A stretch of 52,071 bases of DNA from Liolophura sinensis (Eukaryota; Mollusca; Polyplacophora; Chitonida; Chitonidae), in contig NC_088301.1 in assembly GCF_032854445.1 (NCBI RefSeq), positions 48,977,116 through 49,029,186 on the forward strand, in the 5' to 3' direction. The translations under genes and the position numbers were made by a program. The notes beneath the pieces are model-generated. The model did no database searches. It was not told the origin of the DNA and worked only from the letters and a program-made list of their open reading frames with translations. Numbering within the stretch: the stretch's first letter is position 1; the number at the start of each line of letters is the position of its first letter. Positions 1 through 15,000 of the stretch are shown here, one piece after another.

Positions 1-19
1 GGCATCAATTACTACACTG
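1..19 (+). CDS. FRMD4A: Partial FERM exon at window edge (candidate)
   Basis: The first 19 bases read G-I-N-Y-Y-T plus one base and are followed at once by a donor-like GTAAAT. Vertebrate FRMD4A has G-V-H-Y-Y-A in the FERM domain just before the segment that leads into F3, so this is plausibly the 3' end of the preceding FERM exon. It would end in phase 1. Only six residues support the call, so chance cannot be excluded. Confidence 0.5.
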
Positions 20-3000
20 GTAAATGCTGTTACAAGTATTACAGAAGACAGCGTTAACAAATCAGAAGAGTGGGATAGCCCTGATATGTGATGTAATGTA
101 AACTGATGCCCTTTATGGGTATGTTTTATTTACTGGTCACTGCAGTGGCTGAAATGGCAATGTCATTGGATGATGTCTATTATAAACATAATCTTTACCC
201 TTGCATAGAAAAACCAGGATGAATGATGGAACAATCTGCTCACAACTCCAGCTAACAACAAACCCTTTGTGAGAAGAATTCAATAACAACTGACTTAGCT
301 CATGGAAGCTTAGTCATGCGAATGAAATTGAGGCAGGAAAAAAACTCCAATACATTAAAGATAGTTTATTAATGGCAGTTCCTCTGCTCCTGTGTATAAT
401 TGAAGCTAGTATCATATCATTTGCTGTTAACCTTTCTCCCTATCCCCCCCCCCCCACTCCCCACCCTTTTCATTCCAGTGTCTTAGATCAATTTCATCAT
501 TTTAATAGTGGTGAATTATAAGGCATTTAGCTTTCCTTCATATTGTGTAATTGAACCCCTTGTACCAGTGAAATGTTTTGTGCATGATGATGTATGATTT
601 TGTGCCCTTGAGTCCCAGGCAGTGCCAGGACCATCTGTCATTGACACAAGGCTAGGCATGATGGGGTTGCAAAAGCACAGCAATTTGGTATCCTCCATAA
701 CATTCCCTGCTGAAATCTTTGTCTTTTCTGTCTGTGTTAGACATGCCACTGGATCATTCTGAGGTAACTTGTGTCCATATACATGCATGTCATATGTAGG
801 ACTGTGTTAGATATGCCACTGGATCATTCTGAGGTAACATTGTGTCCATATACATGCATGTCATATGTAGGATAATACTGAAAGGGTTAGGCTGCGTAAG
901 GCTTCGGTACCATACCTATCTGTAGTGTGAAAGGTGGTGCTATGAAATGTGCATGAACAAGTGGGCAGAATTGGACAGAGTTACAAAGGATGAACTAACC
1001 ATCGAGTTACATTAAGGTTTTGAGCTCTGTAACCATTGCCTGTATGTACTGGTACTATGTAAGTATGTACATGTACCTTGAATACTGCCCAACCTTTTTT
1101 TTGAGGAAAAGTTTGGTCTAAAAATTAAGTGTATAAAGTACATGTATGAATTGTTGCGTGAAAAATGCAAATGATGTTTTGGATACTAGTCACCTACAAC
1201 TGTTACATGGATGCTGTATGCAAAATGTACGAAAGTCTTTGATTTTTTGGTTATTTTTAAAACATTCATCATAAATGATTTGAAGTTTTATATGACACCA
1301 TGTTTGGTTATACATATCATATGACACAGATGTATTAAATGGCAGTATTGAAGCATCTTTTTACATATGAATATGTTATCATCACAGTTGGTGTTCAATT
1401 CTTCATATTTGATATCAGTATTTTCATAATAATTCTCTCATAATCAGCGAAGTATTCTGAGGCCCATTCTACAAAGTCATTTTTGATTTAAGTTAAAATT
1501 CAAACATGGTTTTAGAGCTTACATTTGAGCCTTTTTCAATTTTAATTTTTGGAAATTTAAATTTTGACCGCCTTATAAATATTACCTTAAGAAAATGTCA
1601 TGGTTACCAAAATTAGGCACTGTGATGTGGGTTAATGTTAATAAAGAAGTCACAAATGGCTAGGTGGAATCCTCCCCAGGTTGAGTGAATGAATGATAAG
1701 AGTCCTGCATTCATAAGCTGCACAGGGTTAAAGGGCCATCATGGATGAGAGCCCTGTGACTTGTTGTTGAACTGAAAGATAAAGTAGCATGGAAGAAGAG
1801 TCAGGGTTTGAAAGAGAGGAACTACAGGAATACTGCTAATAACTACAGTGTGCATTGCCAAGTGATACAGATTGCTTGCGGGGATGGTGGGGGGGATGGA
1901 GGGTTGTCTCAAGGCATTTGGAGGAATGAAAGACCGCCACATCTTGCATCTTGCCTGTATTAGGCCTTGGCGATCACCTCACCTGGTTAAGTACGTACAT
2001 TTCAGGTTGCTAGACACCTGGTGTGCAATCACCCCACTCTAGTGTCCCCTCTGGTTTCCCTGAGCTCAGGTCAGTTTTGACAGTGGGCGAGGACAGAGTG
2101 CATGTAGATGACAGCAAATGTTAGAGAGACTATAAAGATATGAAATTTTGGTCTAAATGGCTAGAAGGAATTAGTGGTGGTGTGTGTTGTTTTGTTTAAA
2201 AAAGATCCCCAGTCAAAAGCCATGGCGTACAGTTTCTTGCTTTTCTGTGCGGCATCCTAAAACCCACCTCTTCCTTACGGGTATGTGAGGTCCAGGCCTG
2301 AAGAGAAACTGGAAACCGCGAAATTTCTTTAACGGTTGAATTTGCCCTAATAAGAGTTTTTTCCATGGCTTGGGATTTATATTGGCGATAGCACGTGGGT
2401 ATAGGGGAATGCCCTCGGGATTGTTGAGAATTAATCGTGATGCATTGCAAGCAGGGCTGGCTTACATGCAATCATTCACAACTGTCCGTTGATAGCTTTA
2501 GAGAGGAGGGAGAGTTGTTCATTTCTCGATTTGAGTGACAGGTGGCTGACCTAAGTGGCAAGTTACCTGCAGCACATGTATAGTAATGCACAGTGACCTC
2601 TGAAGTTAATGTTAAATGTCACAGGCTTACATTTCTATTTCTGAAGTAGGGTAGTGTCATTTAAATGTTTCTAGCAAGAAAACAGTTGATCATAGCTCAA
2701 ATCCGTTCACAACCATCAGAAGCAACATGTCTTGGGCTACAATTTGGTGCAAGTTTCACATTTCTAGCTACCATAGTTCTTAAGATACAAGCCATTGAAA
2801 TTATGTAACTGAAAAAAGTTTTTTGACCATGTCTCAAAAAGTTACCAAGATAGGCAAAATCTGCAAGCAGTTTCGGAATCAGCATTGCCAAATACTCCAG
2901 AATACATGAAAACTTCATGAAAATTAGACGCTTTTTATGACGTCATAACTTCAACCAATGGAGAGCTTCCAAAGCTTTCGGTGAATGTCCGAGATTTCTT

Positions 3001-6000
3001 CAAGCTTGCTCTAACTGGGGTCACTCTACAAGTAGAGTCAGATGTCAAATGTCCTTGCACAGAGTGCTTGGCCACCTAATAAATCAGATAAATGATGTGG
3101 CCCATGGATATATGTATTGTTTAAGTACTATGTTGAACAAATGTCAGGTGTTATCATGGATCAGTATTTTCTTCTTCCTTTCTTGTGTTGTCTTGCTCCG
3201 TTATTTGAAATTGTGGTTTAATTGCACTTAGAATACATGTACACTTTTATATATCTGTACTTAGAAGTGCCCAAAATAGAATCATTGCTTTTTATGCTTT
3301 GTATGTTTTTTTTTTTCAAACCATTAATTCAATTTAAATTCATGTGTTGAATTGAGGTACTGTTTAACATGTTCTTTAGGGACAAAAGACTTTCTGCTTA
3401 AGACATGACATATACATGTAATTAAGAGATTAACCAAGTGAAATAGTTACACTTTAAATGTGTTCTTGTGGTTAATCAACTTTTCATTTACCTTCAGCAA
3501 CAGCTTAAGGCAATACATAGTCTGTAATTCAATTTCTGTGGAATGCAAAAATCTAAATGTAAAGTTTTATTATTAGTGTATTCACCCGGGCTGTCCCAAA
3601 CCATTTCTATAGTATATGCACTATGGTGTAACGTACATGTACATTACCTTCCATCTGCATTGAATACATCTGAATATGTTTTACTCTCAATCCCACTGTT
3701 CATGTTGTAGAGGATGGGTGCTCATACTAATGGAGCTTAGTTTGAATTGAGTGGTTCTACCTTCATCTACAGGTGGGCACATACGTACATGTGTGTGTAG
3801 GCGGTTTTGAGTCAGGGTTGTAACACTGTGATACTGTCTGGAATCTAGAACTGTGTTATGTCTAGATCTAGGTGGCTAGTTACTTCTGGGTACACAGTCT
3901 GCGGTGTGTGCATTTATCCTAAATGACCTCCCATGTACTTAACTTGAACTCTGTTACAAATGCCATTGCAACAGATGACTCAATATGGGGTTTGCGTGGA
4001 ACTTACACAATCCAGGCACACTCCTTACTTATCATAGGTGTAAAATGCTGTAGAAGATTGTGCAAGTTTTCGACAATAAACGAGAACTCATACCCCCGAA
4101 AAAAATGTTTGTGATGCCTATAAATATATTAAGCTCATATTAGATAACAGAGGCCCTTAGGCTGTAAAACTTTCTTCAGTATGAATTCAGTGCCGACTCA
4201 ATCGTGTGAAGGGGCCTCAGTGGATGAGCGATGAGCCAACGTGGCACAATGACCCAGGAACTTCCCACCAATGCTGCCGCTGTGAGTTCAAGTCCAGCTC
4301 ATGCTGGCTTCTCTCTGCCCATATGTGGGAAGGTCTGCCAGCAACCATCTCTGCTCGGTTTCCTCCATAATATTGGCCATCATTGTATAAGTGAAATATG
4401 AGAGTAAGTGAGTACGGCGTAAAACTCCAATCACATAAATAAATAAAATGAACCGTGTGAAGTGGACATGAAACAAGCACAAATTCACAATAGCTGTCAC
4501 ATTCCATTTATATGATATCGGGTCATCTAGCACCCATGCCTCTTGTTATGTGAATGGCCCCATATTAAAAGGTAGGAGGCCCATGTTTAAACTTACGAGA
4601 CCCATGTTTAAACTTAGGAGGACCAATGTTAAAAGATAGGAGGCCCATGCGTAAAGGCAGAATATAAAACGGTTGACTGACAGAACGACTTTTAGAGCTT
4701 CTGTACAGTCACCCATAAAAAAATTTGGCTAGGTCTAGAGGCCTTTTAGGTCATTTGAATATAAGACACTTGCAATATCTAGTGCTTGTAAGGATGCTTG
4801 TAAAGTCAGATTTGTATCATATCAAGAAAAAATGAAGACTATTGTCTGTCCATTTTTATGTGGATTTCTAGTACATTGATGCATGACAAAGAAAGATATA
4901 TTCGGCCCTGATATTCTGTCACCAAAATTCTGTTTTTACCAAACAAAGAAGAATGAGAATTATCAGGTTTGGTGATCAAAGAATATAATAAAAATGAAAG
5001 TATGTAGCATGGGAATCATGCATGTACACACACATAGGATATCCCTTAAGATGATTCATTAACACTATGTTGTTTAGTTTATATGCAAGAAATGGTTCCA
5101 GATCTATCCGGCCCTTAAATTACATGTAAAGCTTTCCAAAGGTTGTGAAATCAACACAGAGCTGCTTTGCCCTCCATGCCATTTTTATCACCAAGTATTC
5201 TAACATCCCTAATGCTCTTGTGTTGGATTTTTTGTTACTAGCCTTTTACATTAAATAATTTTGCCTTTGATAACCCAGATGTGTATCGAGGCGTTTAATC
5301 ATTATAATGAGGCCAGCGTAAGAAGAATGTACATGTGTTTACAGAATCAGTATGTAGGACATCTGATTCAGCTTATCATATGATATTGCATATGCAAATT
5401 TTTGACCTCACTAGCCCCCAGGGNNNNNNNNNNNNNNNNNNNNNNNNNNNNNNNNNNNNNNNNNNNNNNNNNNNNNNNNNNNNNNNNNNNNNNNNNNNNN
5501 NNNNNNNNNNNNNNNNNNNNNNNNNNNNNNNNNNNNNNNNNNNNNNNNNNNNNNNNNNNNNNNNNNNNNNNNNNNNNNNNNNNNNNNNNNNNNNNNNNNN
5601 NNNNNNNNNNNNNNNNNNNNNNNAAATGTAGATGTGGTAATAACAAGTAGGATTATTAATCTTTTTGATCCGATAAATGATCATCACATGTATAATAGAG
5701 ATTGAACTATTTCAGGGGAGGTAACTCCCGTTCTTTCTGCAACTCGCCATAAGCCTCCCCTTGCATACTAAAATTTATCTGTATTTATGCATGTACATTT
5801 CTTTCACTTGAAGAAATATTTCATTATTTGTCCTTGTGTAGGTGTGTGTGTTGTGGGGGGAGGGGTTGAGGAGGAGAAAGTGATTTGCGAAATCCAAAAA
5901 TTGCAAGTGAAATAGTTTGATGTGGAATAGCTTTGTATGCGCTCACATCGGTTTCCTGTTTTTGTTTCATGATGATGTAGTGAAACATAGGTGCACATGA

Positions 6001-9000
6001 TGTAATAAAGGTTGGCAAATAAACAAAGCAGCAGTTTACATAACTCTACATTGGCTGAAAAGCAGATCAAAGAAACCATATTTTTTGTTGGTGATTTCTT
6101 GAAAAAAATTTTGGCCAGAATTATGGGTTATTGTTCTCTCAAGATGTAAGGATTAGCTCATCAGAGGCTCCCTGACCATAGATATCCCAGATTGGAATTC
6201 ATATGATGGTTTGTTCGTGTTCTAAAACGGATGTTTGCTTGTAGGTAACTGGAGAAAGTGGTGGTTTCTTGGTAGCTGGAGAAAGTGTTGTTTTGTAGGA
6301 CAAAGTGGTGGTTTGTTAGTAACTGGATAAAGTGGTGGCTTGTAGGAGAAAATGGTGATTTGTAGGAGAAAGTGGTGGTTTGTTGGTAACTGGATAAAGT
6401 GGTGGTTTGTAGGAGAAAATGGTAGTTTGTAGGACCAAGTGGTGGTTTGTTGGTAACTAGAGAAAGTAATTTTTTTGTAGGACAAATTGGTGGTTTGTTA
6501 GTAACTGGATAAAGTGGTGGTTTGTAGGAGAAAGTGGTGGTTTGTAGGAGAAAGTGGTGGTTTGTTGGTAACTAGAGAAATTGTTTTTTGTAGGACAAAA
6601 TGGTGGTTTGTTGGTAACTGGATAAAATGGTGGTTTGTAGGAGAAAGTGGTGGTTTGTAGGTAACTGGATAAAATGGCGGTTTGTAGGAGAAAGCGGTGG
6701 TTTGTTGGTAACTGGATAAAGTGGTGGTTTGTAGGAGAAAGTGGTGGTTTGTAGGAGAAAGTGGTGGTTTGTTGGTAACTGGATAAAGTGGTGGTTTGTA
6801 GGAGAAAGCGGTGGTTTGTTGGTAACTGGATAAAGTGGTGGTTTGTAGGAGAAAGTGGTGGTTTGTTGGTAACTGGATAAAGTGGTGGTTTGTAGGAGAA
6901 AGTGGTGGTTTGTTGGTAACTAGAGAAAGTGTTGTTTTTTGTAGAATGAAGTGGTGGTTTGTTAGTAACTGGATAAAGTGGTGGTTTGTAGGAGAAAATG
7001 GTGGTTTGTAGGACAAAGTGGTGGTTTGTTGGTAACTATAGAAAGTGTTGTTTTGTAGGACAAAGTCGTGGTTTGTTAGTAACTGGATAAAATGGTGGTT
7101 TGTAGGAGAAAGTGGTGGTTTGTAGGACAAAGTGGTGGTTTGTTGGTAACTAGAGAAAGTGTTGTTTGTAGGACAAAGTGGTGGATTGTTGGTAACTAGA
7201 GAAAGTGTTGTTTTGTAGGACAAAGTGGTGGTTTGTTGGTAACTGGATAAAGTGGTGGTTTGTAGGTTTGTAGGACAAAGTGGTGGTTTGTCCCAGCCAT
7301 TTTGGCTTCCTGCTACCCTCAACCCAACAACCATCATGTTCATGAAATAGTCTGAAGTATAGAGTTAATCACTAATCAGATGAATAAATTTCAGGGCTTT
7401 AGAGTGTACAGATATTGTTTATTACTTTCTTTTTCAGTTCTTCAGCTGGAGACAACTGGAAAACTTGTTTTACAGAGATACTATCAAGAAGTTTTCAATA
7501 GAAGTTAATGATCCAAAACGGTAAGTGATGAATCTTTTCTCATCATTTATGCGTGCAGTTTGTGCATTTTCTCTTGGTATTCTAATATCTTGTGCATATT
7601 TAGTTGTGGTATAGGGAGCCATCTGGTAATTACGGTACAGGTGTTGTTTCAATAAAATATAGCTAATATCACAGATTTTTGTGAAGCATTCAACATTTTT
7701 AAATGATGAATTCTGCTGTAATTTACAGATGGCTCTCATTGGGTGTATATGTGAAAAGCCATACAGTTTAATATCAAAAGGGGGATTTTGTGCATGTGGA
7801 AGTTTTTAAGTGCTTTTTGAGAAATATCCATAGAATCCCTATTAATAACTTTCTCCCAAAGCTTTTTTATTTTTTACATTCTAAGTTCACATGTTACAAG
7901 GTGGAGGAAAACCATGAGTGTCAATTTGACCTAGTAATTGGTGGTGTTCTTGCCTCACAATTAGCTTCTCATCATTTTGTATTGTCAAGAAAGTAGTATT
8001 CGTGTAAAGGACGGTTGATAGAAAGCATTTATTGTGAGATCACATTATTTATTATCATACCTGTCCTTGTTAGGTGACCCTCTGTTTGTTCATTTCTGCA
8101 TCAGAGCAGTAACTATGCACATTTGGATCTTTTTCATATGAAAGGTAATGCTGTAATTCTTTCAACGTTTAAACTTAAAAAAGACCAAATTAAAACTTCA
8201 AAAATGTGAATTTTTCTTTCTGAAATTTCATAAAAATAATATCAGCTTGTCACATGGAGTATGTGATACATTATAGGAAAGCAGAAAAATTGACATCCAG
8301 GAGACATTAAATAGAAAAGCAGTAGCAGTATATAATAACTTTTAAATTTAGAAGAAGTTTAAAGTGGAAGTTTTAGAAGAATTACGGTACAAAAACAGAA
8401 AATGTTTGGACACTGTGCAAAGAACAGATCTTTTTAGCATGGTGTGAACTTTATAGCTGGTTTGAACAGGCAGTGCCTATTATCACATTGTCATCAACAG
8501 CTACATGCATTTTTGTCTCGTCAACGCCCGAATAATAAAAGTGATTGTGCAATTGTTGACATATCGGTAATTGACTGTAAAATGGGGGGTTTGTCTGTGC
8601 TTGGCTGATAATTAGAGTGGGTGAGCTGAACTAAGTCAGCTGTATTGCCCTCTGACATGGTGGTGTTCCCTGCTACTGCTGGCCTTTGGTATTTCATTTG
8701 TCTGTCAAATTTCCTGTTGTTATGTTGACTGTAAGCAAAGAGCTGAACACTTAAGCATTGTTAGTAAATAGCTAGCTGTACCAAGTATATGAAAGTGTAT
8801 GTTTACCTAGCTACCATCTGGGTAGAGTCCAGGCTAGATTGACCATCCTTGAATTATTTAGTGTCTGGAGGAAGTTCATTAGTTCGGAGACTGATTACAG
8901 TGTGACTGCCATTACCCTTGCTGTTACTGGTGGCCAAACTATTTAGAATGCCAGTAACAAAGTCTTCATTTTGCGATGTGTCCTTCATTATTCAAATCTT

Positions 9001-12000
9001 TCAGTACTATTGTCTTTAACGAAGAAAAGTACACAAATGCATTTTACGGCAAAAAAATGGCATTAAATCCTGGTGTGGCAGGGTGGATTTTTCCTCTGTC
9101 CATCTGAATTGGTGTGCAAGTTTGCAAAAAAAAATCCCCAAAAGGGGAAGAAATGTTTCCCATATACACATACTATTAATAAGCTGTGTCACTGTGTTGG
9201 AAAAAAGAATAGATGTTTAAAATCTCATTGGTAGATTCTTAAAAATATTTCTTTACTGCTCAAGTTTTGCAAGAAAAGTTCTATTATTTTTTTTTAATAC
9301 TGAGTATAAACAAGTTGACGTGCTGAAATATTGTCAAACCTATAGAGTAGTTATTGGTTATCTTGACATCTGAATTGGCCCATGTGGAGCCTCACCAAGA
9401 CATTTAAAAGAATGTGAAGAATGGCGTTAACCTTTGCTGACAAATTGGAAGGCAGTAAATGAGGTGAAGTGTGACATTCCTAATAACCTAAAATCACTGG
9501 TCTGATTACGTCCACTGACTTCACTTCCATTTCCCAGCTTCTGTGTCTTACCTTCTGCCAGTGCTGATTTACCTGGAGACCTCTCCTACTCTGCCTTCTT
9601 GGGGTGGACATTTCAATACGTTACCTGGCTTCCCTAGTTCAGCATGCAGTGACTCTGCGCCTCCTCATGTTGCCCCAGGTGCATGACCTTATTCTTCTCA
9701 CTTGTCTCTTTAGCACCAAATATTGATGTCATTGTACAGATGATATTATTTAGCAAGTGGTAAATACAGTGTGTCTATTTATTATTTATCTGTACTATTG
9801 CATAATTTCATTCACATAGTAGTCTAGCTGGTTATTAAGTTTCTACTCATTCAGTGTGATCTTATTGCTATAGGATACATCTACATGGAAGACATTATGT
9901 CATGTGGAAAGTATCAGGGGAAAGGTAGTCTGCTGTTCTGGTATATAATACAGATAGTGCATACTGTGGGATATGAGGAATTGTCAGCTCGAGAGCAGTG
10001 AATATCACAGTTTGAATTCCACACATCAAACCCCACAGCATGAACCATATGTTTTATTATACAGAAAAAACAGTGTACCTTTTCGGGTTGTGTTTAAATC
10101 GCAGAATTTGTATGTCGATAACGAAGCTATAACCGTAAACCTGGTCTTTACTTTATGAACACTCAGACGTCGGAGAGATAACTAAGGGAGATAACTGCTA
10201 AGGAATAAACACGAGATCATTGGATACTGCCTCGTGAACGTTAAATGGTACTTGTGAGTGTGACATTACATTCACATTGAATGCATCATGTGACCGTCTC
10301 TTGATCAATGGAAAAGAAGAATAGATCTATGAGGGATAATTTGGGGTTAAGAATCAGTTGTAAAATGAAACAAAGACCTGATACAAAATGCTGAACAGAA
10401 TTTAACACTAGAAGATGTGTAGGACTGTTACATTAGGAATGTTTAGATTATTTGTAAAGTATTACTCCGTAAATTGTTTGTGATGCTTGGGTCGCATATG
10501 AATGATTTAGTTAAAGATCAAGTGATTCCCAGGTGCTCCATTGATCTGACATAACATCACCATGAATAAATCAGTACAGAGTGAATATGGTACATGTACA
10601 TGTAATCTCATGAAGTCTGATAACATCTGCATAGTGATGACAACTAAAATAGATGTGATCAAACTGGGGGTACTTTTATAAACAAATAGAAATAATAATA
10701 ATAAGAAATAATAGGGGATTTTTTGAATATATGTATATATAATGTACCTGTACATGCTGGACCATACAGAAAGTCACGTGTGTATAGTATTATAATATTA
10801 CTCTTTCTGAGTGAAAATGACCATGCAAATTCTCGTTCAACTATGTGAAGGGGTCTGTTCTCACCTGATTTATTACACCTTGTGAATGGGTACCTGGTGG
10901 TGACCAGTGACTGCACTTCAGTGTCCCAGTGTAGGCCACAACAATTGACCACCCAGTGTTGATTCTCAAACAGGTATATGTGAAGCTCTTCATACGTGCA
11001 GTAGGTGGATAGTTTACATTGAATTCCTCAGCTAAGTGTTTAGGAACCCAGGTGAGAAAATTTGTGCAGTAAGTCTGGTCTGTGGTGTTGTTATTTTCAG
11101 GTGTTACAGTACTTTCCTATCAAACAGGTTTTACAGTTTTACCATGAGTGTGTGTAGTTCTTTAATAGGGCATTTTCTGAGGGAATTATTGTATGTGGAT
11201 TGATTACATTCAATAATTTTTATTTTTAACTGTAGTAGTTATGATTTCACTGAAAATTCGGGATCAATAGAGGAAATACTACATGCCTGTGTGTATACCA
11301 TTGTGCACTAATTGTTTCATGCATATATCCAAAGAAATGTTGTGCTGTGGTAAAGTTGTTGGTCAACTTATTTCTGTGCTAACAATTTCCAATTATAAAA
11401 GGGACCTTTTTTAAACAGCTGGCTGGTTTATCAGTGGCATGCCTAAGGGCCTGACACTGGGCTGGCCACAGAGGTATGTGGCCTGTCACTCTGGGTCACC
11501 TTTCTGATTTTAGTGCCTGAGAAAATATACATTGTGATATAAATTAGTCTGATTTTACCACACCTAAGTAAGTCTACCTGAAGGACTTACTCTGAAGCCT
11601 CTTTGACTCCTAGTCACCTATGCACAGGTATGTTAAGTTTGCAGTAGGTAATGATTGGCAGGAAAGCTTGTAAACTTTAAATTCAGTCTACAAGACGCAG
11701 TGCTTTGCCACACCTTTATGTAGGTGTATGCACTGCCCTACTTTGTGCCAGTTATATGTACACATGAGAAACACACTTTTAGAGAGTAGCTCTTTCCTCA
11801 GATGACCTTGATCTGAAACCTGTACTTTTGATAGTTTCTGTATGGCTTTTTGTATATGTTTGTCTTCTGTAAAACTTGAAAGGAGGTGTGTGTCTTTTTT
11901 CCTTATTAACTGTTGTTTTATAGGCAATATTCTTTTCCATGAAAGATTGGTTTGAAGTAAAAATTTCAAAAACACAGTGAGTTTACTGTACACATTGTTG

Positions 12001-15000
12001 CCATCGTTCGTCCGAGTATAAAAGGTAGAGGAATCCCCACTTCAAACCACATGGGGACCCCTCTACACACACATACAGTATACACCTATCCAGATGTCAT
12101 TTCCTTTTCATTGTATAAGACAGGGGGCAAGCCAGTGTAATACAGTCTATTATTACAGGCCATGTGACCCTCTTTCATGCTGAGGGGACTATTTTTGCTG
12201 GGAGCTGGGGAATGTGCTTCTCCCCTAAGCCAGTGAGTCCTAGTGGGTTAAGGGGTCGGGTCACACTTTGGCCAGCTAATCACATGTGCTCTTGGTCCAG
12301 TCTCTTCATCATCCATGGACTGAACTAGCCTGGCCTGGCCAGTCACACTCCTACAAGGGAACATGTTTGGTTAGTAGATGCTCTTGTCTTGTTTCCTCAC
12401 CCCTTCTCTGTGTGGTGTGTACAAAATCAGTGACACCAAGTGACTATTGTTGGCATAGCAAAGACTGTGAACTAACCTATGTACCAAACATGTAGGCCAC
12501 TCTCGCCTCAGTATAGACCTGTGGTGGCTTTGTTCATTTGATAACGATAAGGTAAGCTTGCACATTGATTAACTTGTACACATCAGTCAGATGTGTATAT
12601 TTATCTACTTCATTGTCTCGAACACAACCATGTTTATTGAATGAATATGGATAATTGCTGTGAATTTGTTCTACTAACATTTTTGTGGATGAGAACTTAT
12701 TTGTGCGGAATGTCAGATAAAGTAAATATAAGTATCTGTTAGGAAATATATTTGTTTACTTATGTTATGAATTATGTTACTTAGTTATGCTCTGATCAAT
12801 CTGTTCTAATGTTATTATCACTAATTAATATCTTGCTTCTTGTGCCACAGTTTTTATTTTATTTCATTTTTTGTTTGATAATTGCTTGTTGCAAACAATT
12901 TTAGTTCACATTAATTTTTAGGGTTAATTTAGCTGCTGTTGATGTATGTATGTTGGTCTATTGTATACATACTCTTACTCCATGTGTATGTTACATCACA
13001 ACATAATGAAATGCCTTATATCTGAAAATTACATGGCAGGTAAATATATAACCACTTACCACGTAGACATCACAATATGCAAATTAACTTTTTTTTTGTA
13101 AAACTGCGTTAAACTAAAATCAAGTTACAAGAAATATTGCAGTGGGAACAACATAATTTTCAAATGCACGAGTATTTTAATAATGACTTATTGAGAAGAA
13201 TTTCTCTTGCGCATGACTTTCCATTATTACTCTTCTGTGTTATAGATTTACCACTGATGCATGTGTACACTTAAGCCCTACCCTGACAGTTTAACAAGTA
13301 TAATGTACATGCTCTCCATACAGCTGGCTATTGTCCACTTGTTCAGCTCTTGACACTTGACCCTCCTGGTCATCTGAAGTCTACTTCTAAGGCCCCACTA
13401 TCAGATGTTTTGTGTAAAACTGGTGGTCCCTCATGGTTCTACCCCTCTAATTGCCTCACAGTTCTGCCACATGCTAACTCCTCTGTAAAAGTATGGGGTG
13501 TAACTGGGTATCCCGGCTTCCTCAGTCATACACTTAGACATTGTGGCATGCTTGAAGATTAGCTGGGAAACTGAACTATCAGTTGTGTTTAGGTACACTG
13601 AGATGAATTGTGAAAATTCAAATGATGTTAATAATGTGTGCTACTCCACCACTTGTTTTTCCTGTTTTGTGAGGTCAGTTTTTTTTCTCTTTCTGGATGT
13701 AAAGATAAACAATGTTGTTATGGAATATTAACTGTTATCTGTGCAACTAAGTGCTTGTTTTCATTTCACTACTGGCATTACCCTTTTTTAGTTCCACTAC
13801 TCTGCTTATGCTGCTCAGCTCAGCTATCATTGAAAATTTTTTTTTAAAAATTCTTTAATAAATAACCTGAAATGTGTTGAGCATGTTCATCCACAGCATT
13901 GGTTAAACAAAGCAATATGTCTAGGTCAGTGAGAGAACCCGAAATTGAACCAAATTATTCAGAACAATTAGTACCATTATTGTTGCACATGTACATGTAT
14001 GGGTAAATGTACTGGCTATTATTGTGCACTGTGGCAATCCCATATTTTTAGTTAGCTGGACAAGAATAGTCTAGAACATAGTAATTATTTTTTCATGCAC
14101 ATTCTTTTTCGAAGTATGATTTGCCTGTTTGTCAGAAAACATGTGGACCTGGTTATGCTAGTTTACACTTCTGAGTAGTACTTCTCTCATTTTCATGTTA
14201 TATGTCGTACCTCTCATTTTCGAATTCTCTGCAGCACCTGTCATTTTCAAGTTCTCTGCATGCAGCACCTCTCACATTTTCAAGTATTTTGTAATACTTA
14301 TCTCCTTTTCAAGTTCTATTTAGTACCCCTGTCATTTTCAAGTTGTATGTTGTACCTGTCTCTTTATCAAGTTCTATTTAGTACCCCTGTCATTTTCAAG
14401 GTTTATGTCGTACCTGTCTCTTTATCGAGTTCTTTTTAGTACCCCTTTCGTTTTCAAGTACTAGTATCACATGGTTAAACATGTCCATAAGTTTCCAAGT
14501 TTTACAGTCTCTGTCTATGTGTTGTGTGAGTTCCTTAAGGCATACATGTCATAAGAATTGAGTATATATGTATAAAGTATTTGTGATCCAAATGAAACAG
14601 TATTCATCTTGTATCAGTTCTTGCCTGTTGGTCTTTACAAAGCCTGATGCTTAGATTTTTTTTAGTTAGAAACACATCGGCCTTATACATAGTCAAATGT
14701 TATATAATTTGACCAACATCATCACAAAAAAAAAAGAACATGACAGTCTTATGTATGTTCCATTTTATTTTTCTTTCACCATGCTTTTTCTGGCTGATTC
14801 ACTACTTTGTCAATTTGGCTTCATATTTTTCACACACAGATTAAGAACTAGACAAGATTGAGATGCCAGAAAGATTAGATAAGAGGCATTGTGACAGTCC
14901 AGGTCCTGTTCCTGGCTAAGTTTTGTAGCAATATTAGGGTACTAGCCAGTCATTACCTACACATGACAAACTGATTGTTAACCAAACCTTGATAAATGTG

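Larger units (their letters stand above)
20..7437 (+). other. Intron region, interrupted by an assembly gap; one exon apparently missing
   Basis: This stretch is AT-rich non-coding sequence between the edge exon and the F3 exon. If 1-19 is an exon (phase 1 end) and 7438 starts in phase 0, one exon of about 90 bases is needed between them. It should encode the K-D-K-Q-G-I-P-W-W-L-G segment of FRMD4 proteins, and no such reading was found in the visible sequence. The stretch holds a 70-bp duplication, one SINE, a short tandem repeat, a 200-N gap and a large minisatellite. The region 880-4200 shows nothing else I can name. Confidence 0.6.

Noticed and set aside
1455-1580. Possible second MITE starting GGCCCATTCTACAAAGTC
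   Set aside because: No matching inverted end was found nearby, so the resemblance to the MITE end is not enough.
4211-4300. Possible tRNA gene from A- and B-box matches
   Set aside because: The full length, conserved tail and A-rich end show a SINE; no cloverleaf can be drawn for a functional tRNA.
4217-4533. Two overlapping minus-strand ORFs of 81-96 codons
   Set aside because: They lie on the SINE at 4211-4448 and its flank.
5335-5687. Four ORFs across the N gap
   Set aside because: Most of each is unknown sequence; they are open only because N cannot make a stop.
6498-7343. 281-codon minus-strand ORF with repeating PTNHHF-type peptide
   Set aside because: It is the translation of the minisatellite; units of 27 and 20 bases shift frame between copies, and there is no start context, domain or splice support.
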